A stretch of DNA of 64,000 nt from Microlunatus endophyticus (GCF_014646195.1 NZ_BMMZ01000002.1:248001-312000), one strand, 5' to 3'. Shown: positions 52,837 through 61,109, counted from the first letter of the stretch. A program made the numbers and translations. Notes: generated by a model not told the origin, from the letters alone.

Positions 52837-52887
52837 TTCGTCATATCAGGCGGGCTCTGAAGATCGGTCCGCCGGAAAAGGACCCCG

Positions 52888-53970
52888 ATGTCAACCACCC
52901 TGCAGGACCAGAGTCGGATCAGCGACACCCACGTCGCCGGCTTCCAGAGCCTGGCCACACCCGACGACGTCCGACGACGGCTGCCCGTTCCGCCGCGGGT
53001 CGAGGCGGTCGTTCGCCGCGGCCGCGAGGAGATCGCCGCGGTGCTCTCCGGTGCCGACGATCGATTGCTGGTGATCACCGGACCGTGCTCGGTCCACGAC
53101 ACCTCCGCCGCGCTGGACTACGCCCAGCGGCTCCGACCGCTGGCAGAGGCGTACGCGGATGATCTTGTCGTGGTGATGCGCAGCTACTTCGAGAAGCCGC
53201 GGACGACCGTGGGATGGAAGGGATTGATCAACGACCCGCATCTGGACGGAAGCCACGACATCGAGGCCGGGCTCGAGATCGCCCGCAGGTTCTTGATCGA
53301 GATCGCGACGATCGGCCTGCCGACGGCGACCGAGCTGCTGGAGCCGATCACCCCGCAATACATCGCGGAGTTGATCAGCTGGGCGGCCATCGGCGCACGG
53401 ACGACGGAGAGCCAGATCCATCGACAGCTCGCATCGGGCCTCTCGATGCCGGTGGGCTTCAAGAACGGCACTGACGGCGACGTCCAGGTCGCTGTCGACG
53501 GAGCCGTTGCAGCCAGGAATCCGCAGAGCTTCCTCGGTATCGACGGCGACGGACGGGCGGCGCTGGCCACCACGACCGGCAATCCCGACAGCCACATCGT
53601 GCTGCGGGGTGGCCGGAGCGGACCCAACTACTCCACCGATCATGTCGCGGCTGCGATCCAGCAGGTCAGCAGATCCGGTCTGGAGCCGTACGTGATCATC
53701 GACGCGAGCCATGCCAACTCCGGCAAGGATCACCGGCGGCAGGCCGAAGTCGTTGCCCAGATTGCCGGCCAGATCGCGGCGGGGGAGCGGGGTATCGGTG
53801 GCGTGATGATGGAGAGTTTCCTGGTCGGCGGGGCACAGCCTCTCGAGGTTCCCGTACGCCATCCGCTGGTCTACGGGCAGAGCGTTACCGATGCCTGCCT
53901 GTCCTGGGAAGCGACGGCCCAGCTGCTCGGCGACCTTGCTGCGGCGAGCCGGGCCCGTCGGCTCGTCTGA
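52888..53970 (+). CDS. aroG: 3-deoxy-7-phosphoheptulonate (DAHP) synthase, AroG type
   Basis: 360 residues from ATG 52888 (AAAAGGA upstream). Type I alpha DAHP synthase: LLVITGPCSVHD (metal-binding Cys), VVMRSYFEKPRTTVGWKGL (PEP-binding Arg/Lys), GFKNGTDGDVQVA, HIVLRGGRSGPNY, YVIIDASHANSGKDHRRQ and GVMMESFLVGG. It condenses PEP with erythrose 4-phosphate, the first step of aromatic amino-acid synthesis. The length is that of E. coli AroG/F/H rather than the actinobacterial class II enzyme. The leader suggests repression when aromatic amino acids are plentiful. Confidence 0.95.
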   Translation: MSTTLQDQSRISDTHVAGFQSLATPDDVRRRLPVPPRVEAVVRRGREEIAAVLSGADDRLLVITGPCSVHDTSAALDYAQRLRPLAEAYADDLVVVMRSYFEKPRTTVGWKGLINDPHLDGSHDIEAGLEIARRFLIEIATIGLPTATELLEPITPQYIAELISWAAIGARTTESQIHRQLASGLSMPVGFKNGTDGDVQVAVDGAVAARNPQSFLGIDGDGRAALATTTGNPDSHIVLRGGRSGPNYSTDHVAAAIQQVSRSGLEPYVIIDASHANSGKDHRRQAEVVAQIAGQIAAGERGIGGVMMESFLVGGAQPLEVPVRHPLVYGQSVTDACLSWEATAQLLGDLAAASRARRLV

Positions 53971-54006
53971 TCAGCGCAGATCTACTGACTGTCCACCGCT
54001 CGCCAG

Positions 54007-54372
54007 CTAGTGGAAGATCCAGTACCAGGACACAGCCATCGGGATCAGCCCGATCAGCACCAGCGGGTGGTACGGCTTGTGCCGGTTGAGCATCAAGATC
54101 ATTCCAGCACTCAGCAGTCCAATCAGGCCGCTGAGCCCCCACAGCCCGATCACATCGGAATGCTCCATCCGGGACTTTCCACTGAAGATCAAATAGGAGT
54201 CCAGAACGGCCGAGATCAGGCCCATCACGAACACGACCAGCACCGACGCGAGCACTCGTTGGACGCGATCGAGGCTGATGGCCTCAGCTTCGCTGCGCGG
54301 TGTCATCTCGTCGCTCATCCCGCTCGTCGACCCGTAGCGCGCCGAGCGATTGCGGTCCTCCACGCCCACCAT
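54007..54372 (-). CDS. three-TM hypothetical membrane protein
   Basis: 121 residues from ATG 54372 (ATG 54318, MSDEMTPRSEAE, is an alternative). A polar N-terminus is followed by helices at about residues 42-63, 75-95 and 102-118, ending SWYWIFH. I recognise no family. It is divergent from the MarR/OhrR-like gene and shares its 44-bp promoter region, so it is the best candidate for a target of that regulator (inference). Confidence 0.6.
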   Translation of the reverse strand: MVGVEDRNRSARYGSTSGMSDEMTPRSEAEAISLDRVQRVLASVLVVFVMGLISAVLDSYLIFSGKSRMEHSDVIGLWGLSGLIGLLSAGMILMLNRHKPYHPLVLIGLIPMAVSWYWIFH

Positions 54373-54376
54373 CCCG

Positions 54377-54407
54377 TTAGTAGACTAATAGTTAGTGCAC
54401 ATATTAC
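54377..54407. promoter_or_regulatory. AT-rich divergent promoter/operator of the MarR-type regulator
   Basis: TTAGTAGACTAA (54377-54388) is an imperfect palindrome in an unusually AT-rich patch, followed by TAGTTAGTGCACATATTACAC. A -10-like TATTAC (54402-54407) lies 9 nt before the GTG at 54417. Only 44 bp separate the two divergent starts, so one bound regulator dimer could control both genes. Confidence 0.5.
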
Positions 54408-54416
54408 ACTGGCGGC

Positions 54417-54890
54417 GTGACCGATCAACAGACCACCGAGCCGCCGGACCTGTTGGCGCTGGAAAGTCAGGTGTGTTTCGCCCTGGCGGTGGCGTCGCGA
54501 CGGGTTATCGGGCTCTACCGCCCGCTCCTGGAACCGATGGGACTGACCCACCCGCAGTACCTCGTGATGCTCGCGCTGTGGCAGCACGAGCCGCTGACCG
54601 TGCGGGAGCTTGCAGGCAAGCTGTCGTTGGAGTCGGCGACGCTGTCGCCGCTGTTGAAGCGGCTGGAGGCGATCGGCTACCTGACCCGGCCGCGGCATCC
54701 CGACGACGAGCGGGCGCTCCAGGTCGGCCTGACCCCCGCAGGACGCAAGCTGCGGGAGCGTGCCCTGGACATCCCGCCGGCGATGATGGCCAAGCTGGAG
54801 ATGAATGCGGACGAGTTGCAGGACCTGCATCGACGGCTGACCGATCTGATCAGGCGGGCGACCGATGCTGAGGCGTCCGGGCTCCATTAG
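54417..54890 (+). CDS. MarR-family regulator, OhrR type
   Basis: 157 residues from GTG 54417. Winged-helix core PLTVRELAGKLSLESATLSPLLKRLEAIGYLTRPRHPDDERALQVGLTPAG (outline). The N-terminal Cys in LESQVCFALAVASR (about residue 22) is placed as the redox-sensing Cys of OhrR proteins. OhrR responds to organic peroxides, but no ohr gene is in the window; the divergent membrane protein and the downstream DDN-family gene are the plausible targets. Confidence 0.82.
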   Translation: MTDQQTTEPPDLLALESQVCFALAVASRRVIGLYRPLLEPMGLTHPQYLVMLALWQHEPLTVRELAGKLSLESATLSPLLKRLEAIGYLTRPRHPDDERALQVGLTPAGRKLRERALDIPPAMMAKLEMNADELQDLHRRLTDLIRRATDAEASGLH

Positions 54891-54901
54891 CATCGGCGGC
54901 C

Positions 54902-55375
54902 ATGGGTGTGTTGACGCCGCTGGCCGTCCGGATCGGTGCGATCTCCTGGCTGCCGCGGTTGTTGCCGCAGATCACGTGGGTTGACAAGCGGCTGCAGTTG
55001 GCGAGCCGTGGCCGGCTCAGCCTGCTGAGGGTGGCCGGCCTTCCGAATCTGATGCTGAGCGTCCCGGGGCGTACCAGTGGGATCGAGCGCACCACGCCGT
55101 TGCTCTGCGTGCCCGACCAGGACACCTGGCTGATCGCCGGCTCGAATTTCGGCGGTCCGGTGATGCCTGCCTGGGTGCACAACCTCCGAGCGGCGTCCGC
55201 GCCGCGAATCCGACTTGCCGGGCGCGAGATCCCGGTCGTCGCGACCGAGCTCTCCGGCGATGATCGGGCCCACGCCTGGGCCGTGATGGTGCGCACCTGG
55301 CCCAACTACTCGCTGTACGAGATCCGCACCCGGCGTACGATCCCGGTCTTCCGGCTGACGCCGGTCAGTCAGTAG
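54902..55375 (+). CDS. DDN-family (deazaflavin/F420-type) nitroreductase-like protein
   Basis: 157 residues from ATG 54902, 11 bp after the regulator stop. The family pattern is visible as LMLSVPGRTSGIERTTPLLCVPDQDTWLIAGSNFGGPVMPAW and VWVHNLRAASAPRIRLAG-like stretches (outlines). Members of this split-barrel group bind F420H2 or quinone-type partners and protect against oxidative stress in mycobacteria. Position suggests co-expression with the OhrR-type regulator. Confidence 0.8.
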   Translation: MGVLTPLAVRIGAISWLPRLLPQITWVDKRLQLASRGRLSLLRVAGLPNLMLSVPGRTSGIERTTPLLCVPDQDTWLIAGSNFGGPVMPAWVHNLRAASAPRIRLAGREIPVVATELSGDDRAHAWAVMVRTWPNYSLYEIRTRRTIPVFRLTPVSQ

Positions 55376-56612
55376 GCGGACGAACACCCAACTGAGCGCG
55401 ACGGCGGCTGAGGTAGGCGGTTTCCGCGCTGTTGCCGACGAGCCCGATCGCGGTGTCGTACGCGGCCCGGGACTCCTGACTGTGACCCAGCCGTCGCAGG
55501 AGTTCGGCACGGGTCACGTGATAGGCGTGGTACCGGCCCAGCGACGGATCCAGGCGATCGACGAGTGACAGAGCGACCTCCGGCCCGTCGAGCTCGGCCA
55601 CGGCCACGGCCCGGTTCAGTGCCACGATCGGCGACGGGTCGATGCGCAGGAGTTGGTCGTAGAGGGCGACGATCTGAGACCAGTCGGTGTCACGGGCGTC
55701 CGCGGCGTCAGTGTGCACCGCGTTGATCGCGGCGAGGATCTGATAGCGGCCGGGCGGGATCCCGGTCGCCAGCCGCGCTCGTACGATCGACCGCCCTTCG
55801 CCGATCACCGCGGCGTCCCAGGAGCCCCGGTCCTGCTCGTGCAGCGGGACGAGTTCTCCGGTGGCTGAAACGCGCGCGGCGTGCCGAGCCCCGGAGAGCA
55901 GCATCAGCGCCAGGAGGCCGGCCACCTCGCCGTCGTCGGGCATCAGTTCACGGACCAGCCGGGTGAGCCGGATCGCCTCGGTGGTGAGTTCGCGCCGTAC
56001 CGGATCGGTGTCGGGCCCGGTTGCCAGATAGCCCTCGTTGAAGATCAGATACAGGACCGTCCGGACGCTGGCGAGACGGCCCGGAAGATCATCGGCGGAC
56101 GGCACCCGGTAGGGGACTCGGGCCGCTCTGATCTTGGACTTCGCACGCGTGATCCGTTGGCCAAGAGCCGGCTCCTGGATCAGGAATGCACGGGCGATCT
56201 CGGGGACCGTCAGCCCGCCGACCAGTCGCAGGGTCAGCGCCACCCGCGCTTCGACCGACAGGGCAGGGTGGCAGCAGGTGAAGATCAACCGCAGCTGATC
56301 GTCCTCGATCGGCCCGGTCGGTTCGGGCGGTACGTCGTACATCTGTTGCGCCTGCTTCTGCTTGTCGTCGCGCTTGGTCTCACGGCGGATCCGGTCGATC
56401 GCCCGGCGGTTCGCCGTCACCGTCAACCAGGCGCCGGGATTGGGCGGTACGCCTTCGTCCGGCCAGCGGGCGACAGCGGTCGCGAATGCCTCGGCCGTGG
56501 ACTCCTCGGCCAGGTCGAGATCACCGAACCGGCGCGCGAGGCCGGCGACCACCCGGGCCCACTGCTCGTGGTAGGTCCGGGTGATCGTCTCGTCGAGGTC
56601 GTCAGAGCTCAA
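55365..56612 (-). CDS. ECF42-type sigma factor
   Basis: 415 residues, about twice a minimal ECF sigma. Region 2 (VVAGLARRFGDLDLAEESTAEAFATAVARWP) and region 4 (ALTLRLVGGLTVPEIARAFLIQEPALGQRITRAKSKIRAARVPY), given in outline, are followed by the conserved C-terminal extension (YLIFNEGYLATG, TEAIRLTRLVRELMPDDGEVAGLLALMLL, ALNRAVAVAELDGPEVAL) with TPR-like helices. This extension and a DGPF-protein partner define ECF42, which has no anti-sigma factor. It overlaps the DGPF gene by 11 bp. Confidence 0.92.
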   Translation of the reverse strand: MSSDDLDETITRTYHEQWARVVAGLARRFGDLDLAEESTAEAFATAVARWPDEGVPPNPGAWLTVTANRRAIDRIRRETKRDDKQKQAQQMYDVPPEPTGPIEDDQLRLIFTCCHPALSVEARVALTLRLVGGLTVPEIARAFLIQEPALGQRITRAKSKIRAARVPYRVPSADDLPGRLASVRTVLYLIFNEGYLATGPDTDPVRRELTTEAIRLTRLVRELMPDDGEVAGLLALMLLSGARHAARVSATGELVPLHEQDRGSWDAAVIGEGRSIVRARLATGIPPGRYQILAAINAVHTDAADARDTDWSQIVALYDQLLRIDPSPIVALNRAVAVAELDGPEVALSLVDRLDPSLGRYHAYHVTRAELLRRLGHSQESRAAYDTAIGLVGNSAETAYLSRRRAQLGVRPPTD

Positions 56613-56931
56613 CGAACGGCCGGACTTCGAGCTTGCGGTTGCAGTGTTTGGACGCCTCGGCCCCGAGCTTCAGCGCCTCGTCGAGATCGGCTGCCTCGAT
56701 GATCCACAGGCCGGCCAAGTACTCCTTCGTCTCGATGAACGGGCCGTCGGAGAACACTGCCGCGTCCGCCCGGTTGTCGATCACGGTCGCAGATTCGGGC
56801 GCGGCGAGTCCACCGGCGAAGACCCAGTGTCCGTCGGCGCGGAGCCGCTGGTTGAAGGCCGCCACGGCGGCCATCTCGTCATCGTTGGCTCGAGTGTTGT
56901 TATCGTCGATCACCGAAACCAGGTACTGCAC
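56602..56931 (-). CDS. YCII/DGPF-domain protein, partner of the ECF42 sigma factor
   Basis: 109 residues from GTG 56931 (AGGAG upstream). The domain has QYLVSVIDDN at the start, WVFAGGLAAPESATVI and the signature DGPFIETKEYLAGLWIIEA. Such proteins sit beside ECF42 genes; their biochemical role is not settled. A longer frame reaching 57117 has no homology and is rejected. Confidence 0.88.
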   Translation of the reverse strand: MQYLVSVIDDNNTRANDDEMAAVAAFNQRLRADGHWVFAGGLAAPESATVIDNRADAAVFSDGPFIETKEYLAGLWIIEAADLDEALKLGAEASKHCNRKLEVRPFVEL

Positions 56932-57065
56932 AAGATCATCTCCTGTAGCTCGGCGGCACGAAGTTGCGCCGCGTTCACCCCGGCTACGAATTCGGGCTCC
57001 CGGATCCGACACCTGTGGGCAGGCTAGTCTCCGGCCGGGTATCACCGCGCGGGTATCGTTGCGGC

Positions 57066-57254
57066 ATGCCTGACACGTCGGCTCCGACCATCCAGACGCC
57101 ATCCTCCGAGATCCCATCCAGGGCGCTGACCCTGGAGCCTGCCGAGCGAGGACCGAATGCCTCGGCTGGAGCTGGGCCGGCCGTCGGCCGGTTCAGCTTC
57201 GTGGCCGGTACGGACACGTCAGGCGTCTGCGAGATCGAAGGGGAGTGCCGCTGA
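57066..57254 (+). CDS. small ORF with a CxxxxxC tail, coupled to the DsbA-like gene
   Basis: ATG 57066 to TGA 57254 encodes 62 residues beginning MPDTSAPTIQTPSSEIPSRA and ending FVAGTDTSGVCEIEGECR. It is otherwise Pro/Ser/Ala-rich, apart from the two cysteines in the last seven residues. Its TGA overlaps the ATG of the next gene (TGATG), and its last codons form the RBS of that gene. It could be a substrate of the DsbA-like protein, a peptide precursor, or only a coupling ORF. Confidence 0.45.
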   Translation: MPDTSAPTIQTPSSEIPSRALTLEPAERGPNASAGAGPAVGRFSFVAGTDTSGVCEIEGECR

Positions 57255-57955
57255 TGAGTGAGCGCGAGCTCTTCGCCCAGGTGCCCGGGCGTCTCGGCAT
57301 CGACATCTGGAGTGACGTCGTGTGCCCCTTCTGCTACCTGGGTGACACCATCCTTGATCAAGCACTGGGGCGGTTCCCGCATGCGGACTCGATCGACATC
57401 GCGTACCACAGCTTCCTGCTGATGCCCGACCTGTCCGACACCCCAGTTGATCTTGCCGAGCTGCTGTCCAGCCGTCATGGAATGTCCCGTGACCAGGCCG
57501 TTGCGATGAACGACAGTCTCGCCGCCCGCGGCCGCGAACTGGGTCTGGACTACCGGTTCGACCTCGCACAGGCCGTCAGCACCCGCAGCGCTCACCAACT
57601 CAGCCACTTCGCGGCCCAGCACGGAAAGCAGCACGCGATGGTTCGGCGGCTCTTCCGGGCGTACTTCACCGAAGGTCTCAATGTGGCTGATCATGGCGTC
57701 CTGGCCGGGCTCGCAGCCGAGGTCGGCCTGGACCCGTCTGCCGCACAGTCCGCCTTGGCGAGCGAGGCCTATGCCGCCGAGGTCGACACCGACATCCAGT
57801 ACGCCGGTCAGCTGGGGATCACCGGTGTCCCGTTCTTCGTCTTCGGCGGGAAGTACGCGATCTCCGGCGCCCAGCCGGTCGAAGCGTTCGTCCAGACCCT
57901 CGACACCGCGTGGGCGGAGATCGTCGAAGGCGCAGTGCCGGATCCTGCCCGTTGA
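57254..57955 (+). CDS. DsbA-family oxidoreductase, FrnE-like
   Basis: 233 residues from ATG 57254. Thioredoxin-fold with active site SDVVCPFCYLG (CPFC, about residues 22-25), helical insertion LLSSRHGMSRDQAVAMNDSL, and ITGVPFFVFGGKYAISGAQP (cis-Pro loop) near the C-terminus. FrnE-like proteins are cytoplasmic disulfide isomerases or 2-hydroxychromene isomerase relatives. GAAGGGGAG upstream serves as RBS and is part of the preceding small ORF. Confidence 0.88.
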   Translation: MSERELFAQVPGRLGIDIWSDVVCPFCYLGDTILDQALGRFPHADSIDIAYHSFLLMPDLSDTPVDLAELLSSRHGMSRDQAVAMNDSLAARGRELGLDYRFDLAQAVSTRSAHQLSHFAAQHGKQHAMVRRLFRAYFTEGLNVADHGVLAGLAAEVGLDPSAAQSALASEAYAAEVDTDIQYAGQLGITGVPFFVFGGKYAISGAQPVEAFVQTLDTAWAEIVEGAVPDPAR

Positions 57956-58101
57956 TCATCCCTCAAGTGGCCGGCCAAGATCTTGTGCCCGCCAGTGGTC
58001 GGGTAACAGGGAGTCGCGTCCGACGCTCGAGGCTACCGGGCTGACCCGTCGGCACGAAATTCCGTCTCGGGCTCGATCCGTACCGATTCCGCGCCGGCTG
58101 A

Positions 58102-58857
58102 TCACCCGGCGGATCTTCTGTCGCGCATCGCAGCAAGCCACCGATCGCGCCGGAACTCCTTCTCCGCCAGCAGTGCGCTGGACTCATCCGGGTATGACAC
58201 CGCGAATGCGTGCATGATCATCGTGTCGTCGGCAATCACGTGCCGCAGCGCATGCGTCTGCATGACCCTGGTCATCAACTCGAACGTGTCGAGGAAGTCG
58301 TCGTGCGTGGCGTACAGCATCCGGGCGGAGGACAGCCCGACGTGTTCGACCACGGTTCGGAAGACCTGCGTGTTGCTGATCAACGCACAACAGGGATGCA
58401 GCCGGTTGAGGTAGAGCGCCGGGTTGTTTGCAACCTCCGCAGGCAGCGGAGTCTTGCCGTCCCAGGACAGCCGCGGCCCCGCGCCGAAGGCCTCCGAGTG
58501 CTCGGACAGCAGGGCCAGCAGCCGTGAGATCGTGCCGGGTCGGGTGAAGCAGATGTCGGCATCCAGGAAGAGGAACTGGTCGGCCCGATCGTTGTCGTGG
58601 TCGAGGACGAAACTCCGCAGCACCTCACCGTGAGAGTTGCCCGGCGTCGACGTCGAAAAGCCCGATGGAACGACGCGTACGCCATGATCATCCGCAGCGG
58701 CGAGCAGTCCGGCACGATCATCGGTGGAGCTGTTGTCGTAGACGGTCAGCTGCAGGTCGAGCCCCGGATTCTGGACGAAGAGCGAGCGCACCGCCAGTTC
58801 GGCGAATGCCGAGGTGTTGTGGTTGACCAGCACGGCAGCGATGCTCATCTGCGTCAT
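58102..58857 (-). CDS. glycosyltransferase family 2
   Basis: 251 residues from ATG 58857 (ATG 58848, MSIAAVLVNHN, also possible). GT-A fold: AAVLVNHNTSAFAELAVRSL, TVYDNSSTDDRAGL, and the metal-binding FLFLDADICFTRPG (DxD, about residues 94-96). The acceptor is unknown. No membrane segment, so it acts at the cytoplasmic side. It follows a GNAT gene 47 bp upstream on the same strand and may share its transcript. Confidence 0.82.
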   Translation of the reverse strand: MTQMSIAAVLVNHNTSAFAELAVRSLFVQNPGLDLQLTVYDNSSTDDRAGLLAAADDHGVRVVPSGFSTSTPGNSHGEVLRSFVLDHDNDRADQFLFLDADICFTRPGTISRLLALLSEHSEAFGAGPRLSWDGKTPLPAEVANNPALYLNRLHPCCALISNTQVFRTVVEHVGLSSARMLYATHDDFLDTFELMTRVMQTHALRHVIADDTMIMHAFAVSYPDESSALLAEKEFRRDRWLAAMRDRRSAG

Positions 58858-58904
58858 CCTCACCGGTGATCGCTTGTTCGGCAACCACATTGATTCCGGG
58901 AGAG

Positions 58905-59468
58905 TCAATCGGAAGTGGGCCATTCGTCACGAAGCACCGCGTACATGAGACCGTCGTGCCAGGTGCCGTCGCGATGCAGCGCGGTCGCTCGACTGTGTTC
59001 CTCCCGGCGCATGCCGATCCGTTCCATCAGGTGCCAGGAGGGCGCGTTGTCGGCGAAACATCCGGCATGGACGCGCCGGACCTTCAACTGCCCGAAGCAG
59101 AGCCCGACCACGGCTCTGACCGCTTCGGTGGCATAGCCCTTTCCGCCGTACGCCGGATCGAACATCCAACCGAGCTCGATCTCGAGGCCTTTGGCGCGAT
59201 CGGCGACGTCCGACTGAGCCCAGCCGTCACGCGGCATGATCATGATGTGCCCGATGATCGTCGAGGCAAACAGCACCATGACGTGGGTCGTCGTGCTGGA
59301 TTGCGACTCCAACGCGGTACCGAGATCTTGCCGCGTGTGCGGCGCCCAGCCCAACCAGCGTTGGACCTCGGGCAGCTGCTCGTACGCCCACAGCGCGTCC
59401 AGATCTTCGGACTCGTAGCTGCGTAAGGACAGACGCTCCGTCTGCACTGGCCAATCGATCGCCGTCAT
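58905..59468 (-). CDS. GNAT acetyltransferase, RimJ/RimL type
   Basis: 187 residues from ATG 59468. Start TERLSLRSYESEDLDALWAYEQLPEVQRWLGW, the acetyl-CoA site FDPAYGGKGYATEAVRAVVGL (outlines) and HAGCFADNAPSWHLMERIGMRREEHSR fit acetyltransferases of the RimL-like group that modify protein N-termini or small molecules. A longer upstream frame is without homology. Downstream partner: the glycosyltransferase gene. Confidence 0.85.
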   Translation of the reverse strand: MTAIDWPVQTERLSLRSYESEDLDALWAYEQLPEVQRWLGWAPHTRQDLGTALESQSSTTTHVMVLFASTIIGHIMIMPRDGWAQSDVADRAKGLEIELGWMFDPAYGGKGYATEAVRAVVGLCFGQLKVRRVHAGCFADNAPSWHLMERIGMRREEHSRATALHRDGTWHDGLMYAVLRDEWPTSD

Positions 59469-59749
59469 CCGGTTGAGAATAGCCAGAATTCGCAGCGGCA
59501 ACTGTCGGTGTGTCGCCGATCGGTGATGGAGCGGGCTCGACGACCTGACCGACTGCGGCGCTGGTCGCGCACCCGCGAAGGAAAGCGTCAGGAGCCATTG
59601 GCCGTCGAAGTTGTGATATGCAGGACCCCGATCCATGATCCCGCGCACCGACCGTTGGTGGACAGTAGAGACGTGGAGGAGTGATCGCACGGGCTCGGTT
59701 AGCCCTGGCGCGGCGTCATCGGTCTGTGGCGCACGTCTACGATCTTCAT

Positions 59750-59978
59750 GTGGCAGTGGTACAGATCGACGGGCTCTCCGGATCCGGCAAGTCGACGCTG
59801 TGCACCGTGGGAGGGGAGCGGCGGCGTCGAACCGCCGCGCCACGCGGCTGAACAGATCGCGCTGTGGAACTTGTCGGCCGCGCTCGAACCGCTGCTCACG
59901 GCGCCGTTCGCCCAGAACTACGAGGACCTAGTGCAGCGAGCCGCCAACGACTTGTCAACGGCGACTCGTGATACTTAG
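59750..59978 (+). pseudogene. remnant of a P-loop small-molecule kinase
   Basis: From GTG 59750 the frame reads VVQIDGLSGSGKSTLCTV, a good Walker A of nucleoside or adenylylsulfate-type kinases, and then loses homology. From about 59835 another frame reads PRHAAEQIALWNLSAALEPL and later AQNYEDLVQRAANDL to a TAG at 59976-59978, which looks like a native C-terminus. The middle is missing. In the 585-bp gap between the GNAT and the next gene nothing else is recognisable. Confidence 0.45.
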
Positions 59979-60053
59979 GTCGAGGCTGTCTGAACGTCAT
60001 CCAAGACTGGAGCAGACCACGTCATGAGCCCGTGTCGACCTATCCTCGTGGCC

Positions 60054-60281
60054 ATGTCCAGCTACTGGTTCCGACGGAGATGGGGACGCTACTATCCCTG
60101 CTCGGCCGAGGGCTGGCTGCTGACGGCGATCGCACTTGCGATGAGCCTGGCGGGCGTCGCCGTGATCCTCGCCACCGACGCGAGCCGGAGCGGCGTCATC
60201 ACCGGGATCCTGCTGATCTTCGTGCCGATCATCCCCTTCAGCGTGATCGTGCTGAAGCGCGCCGAGCCGAGGGACCGCTGA
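60054..60281 (+). CDS. small two-TM membrane protein
   Basis: 75 residues from ATG 60054 (ATG 60024 is possible). A positively charged start SSYWFRRRWGRYYP precedes two helices (about residues 21-41 and 48-66) and a short charged tail KRAEPRDR. No family recognised. Positive-inside topology puts both ends in the cytoplasm. Confidence 0.5.
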   Translation: MSSYWFRRRWGRYYPCSAEGWLLTAIALAMSLAGVAVILATDASRSGVITGILLIFVPIIPFSVIVLKRAEPRDR

Positions 60282-60462
60282 TCAGCTCCGACTACCCGAA
60301 GCCGAGCAGGGGAGTCGGCCGCGATTGATCATCAGCCGGTCAGGCATCGTCAACGCTTGGCCGAGCGCAGTCGGCGCTGAGCAATCTCCGCTGCAATGCA
60401 CAGAGTGTTACTTGACATAATGTAGCTTATCGGACAATCGCGGAGTGCGCTCAACAGGTTGC

Positions 60463-60843
60463 TCAGACGACCGCCAAGCCGATTGCGCGGGCGGATTCCT
60501 TGAGCCCCTCATCGAAGGTCGCAACTCGGGCAGACGTCTGCTCGGCAGTCAGCAGGACGCAGCAGCCGGGCATCTTCGACCGAGTGTTCGCGCGCAAGCG
60601 AGCCAACCTGGTCGCAGCGTCGTCGGGAAGTGCCGTCGTCGTGATGCCGAGCGCACGGATGTCGGCCAGCATCTGCTGGTCACGGTTCTCACGTGCCGCC
60701 CTCACGAGTACTTCGGCTTGGTTGATCGGGCCGATGGTCATGGGCTCGTCCGGGTTGACTGCGAAGACCTCTTCGGCGGCCTCGTGGTGCGCGTTGTTCG
60801 CATCGAACAGGGCCACGAGCACTCCCGCGTCCAATGCGATCAC
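60463..60843 (-). CDS. vapC: VapC-like PIN-domain toxin
   Basis: 126 residues from GTG 60843, overlapping the antitoxin stop (GTGA). PIN motif IALDAGVLVALFDANNAHHEAA (outline; first Asp), a central Glu in INQAEVLVRAA, and the C-terminal acids in LLTAEQTSARVATFDEGLKE. Such toxins cleave tRNA or rRNA when released from the antitoxin. The GTG at 60852 lies in the antitoxin and is less likely. Confidence 0.85.
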   Translation of the reverse strand: MIALDAGVLVALFDANNAHHEAAEEVFAVNPDEPMTIGPINQAEVLVRAARENRDQQMLADIRALGITTTALPDDAATRLARLRANTRSKMPGCCVLLTAEQTSARVATFDEGLKESARAIGLAVV

Positions 60844-61109
60844 GCAGGCCACTCCGCCCGCAGGTCTTCGAGGTAGCCGGGCTCGTAAAGGCCGGTGTAG
60901 GAGCCGCTGATGCGACGCAGAGCGTCAAGGCGGCCGTTGCGGCGATCGGCGGATTCGGGCTCGATGCTCTTGAAGCCTTCCTCGATCAGGTGCCGCAGGA
61001 GTCGAGCCGGTTTGTCATGATCCTCCGGCCACTTCCGGGCGGCGGCGCGCAGCGCCTCGGAGACCTCGGGTGTCTCGGTCACCGCGTGGCGGGTCTTCGT
61101 AGTCGGCAC
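60840..61109 (-). CDS. vapB: VapB-like antitoxin
   Basis: 89 residues from ATG 61109. An N-terminal DNA-binding half (RHAVTETPEVSEALRAAARKWPEDHDKPARLLRHLIEEG, outline; ribbon-helix-helix-like) and a C-terminal toxin-binding tail (SGSYTGLYEPGYLEDLRAEW). It overlaps vapC by 4 bp and has a paired palindrome upstream, so autorepression is expected. Confidence 0.8.
   Translation of the reverse strand: MPTTKTRHAVTETPEVSEALRAAARKWPEDHDKPARLLRHLIEEGFKSIEPESADRRNGRLDALRRISGSYTGLYEPGYLEDLRAEWPA

Noticed and set aside
54417..54890. A complete organic-peroxide-resistance (ohr-ohrR) module
   Set aside because: The regulator has an OhrR-like Cys but no ohr gene is adjacent or elsewhere in the window.
60412..60437. 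AT-rich TTGACATAATGTAGCTTATC patch as an insertion-sequence end or recombination site
   Set aside because: It is striking for this genome and partly symmetric, but there is no matching second end, target duplication or recombinase; it may only be a promoter.
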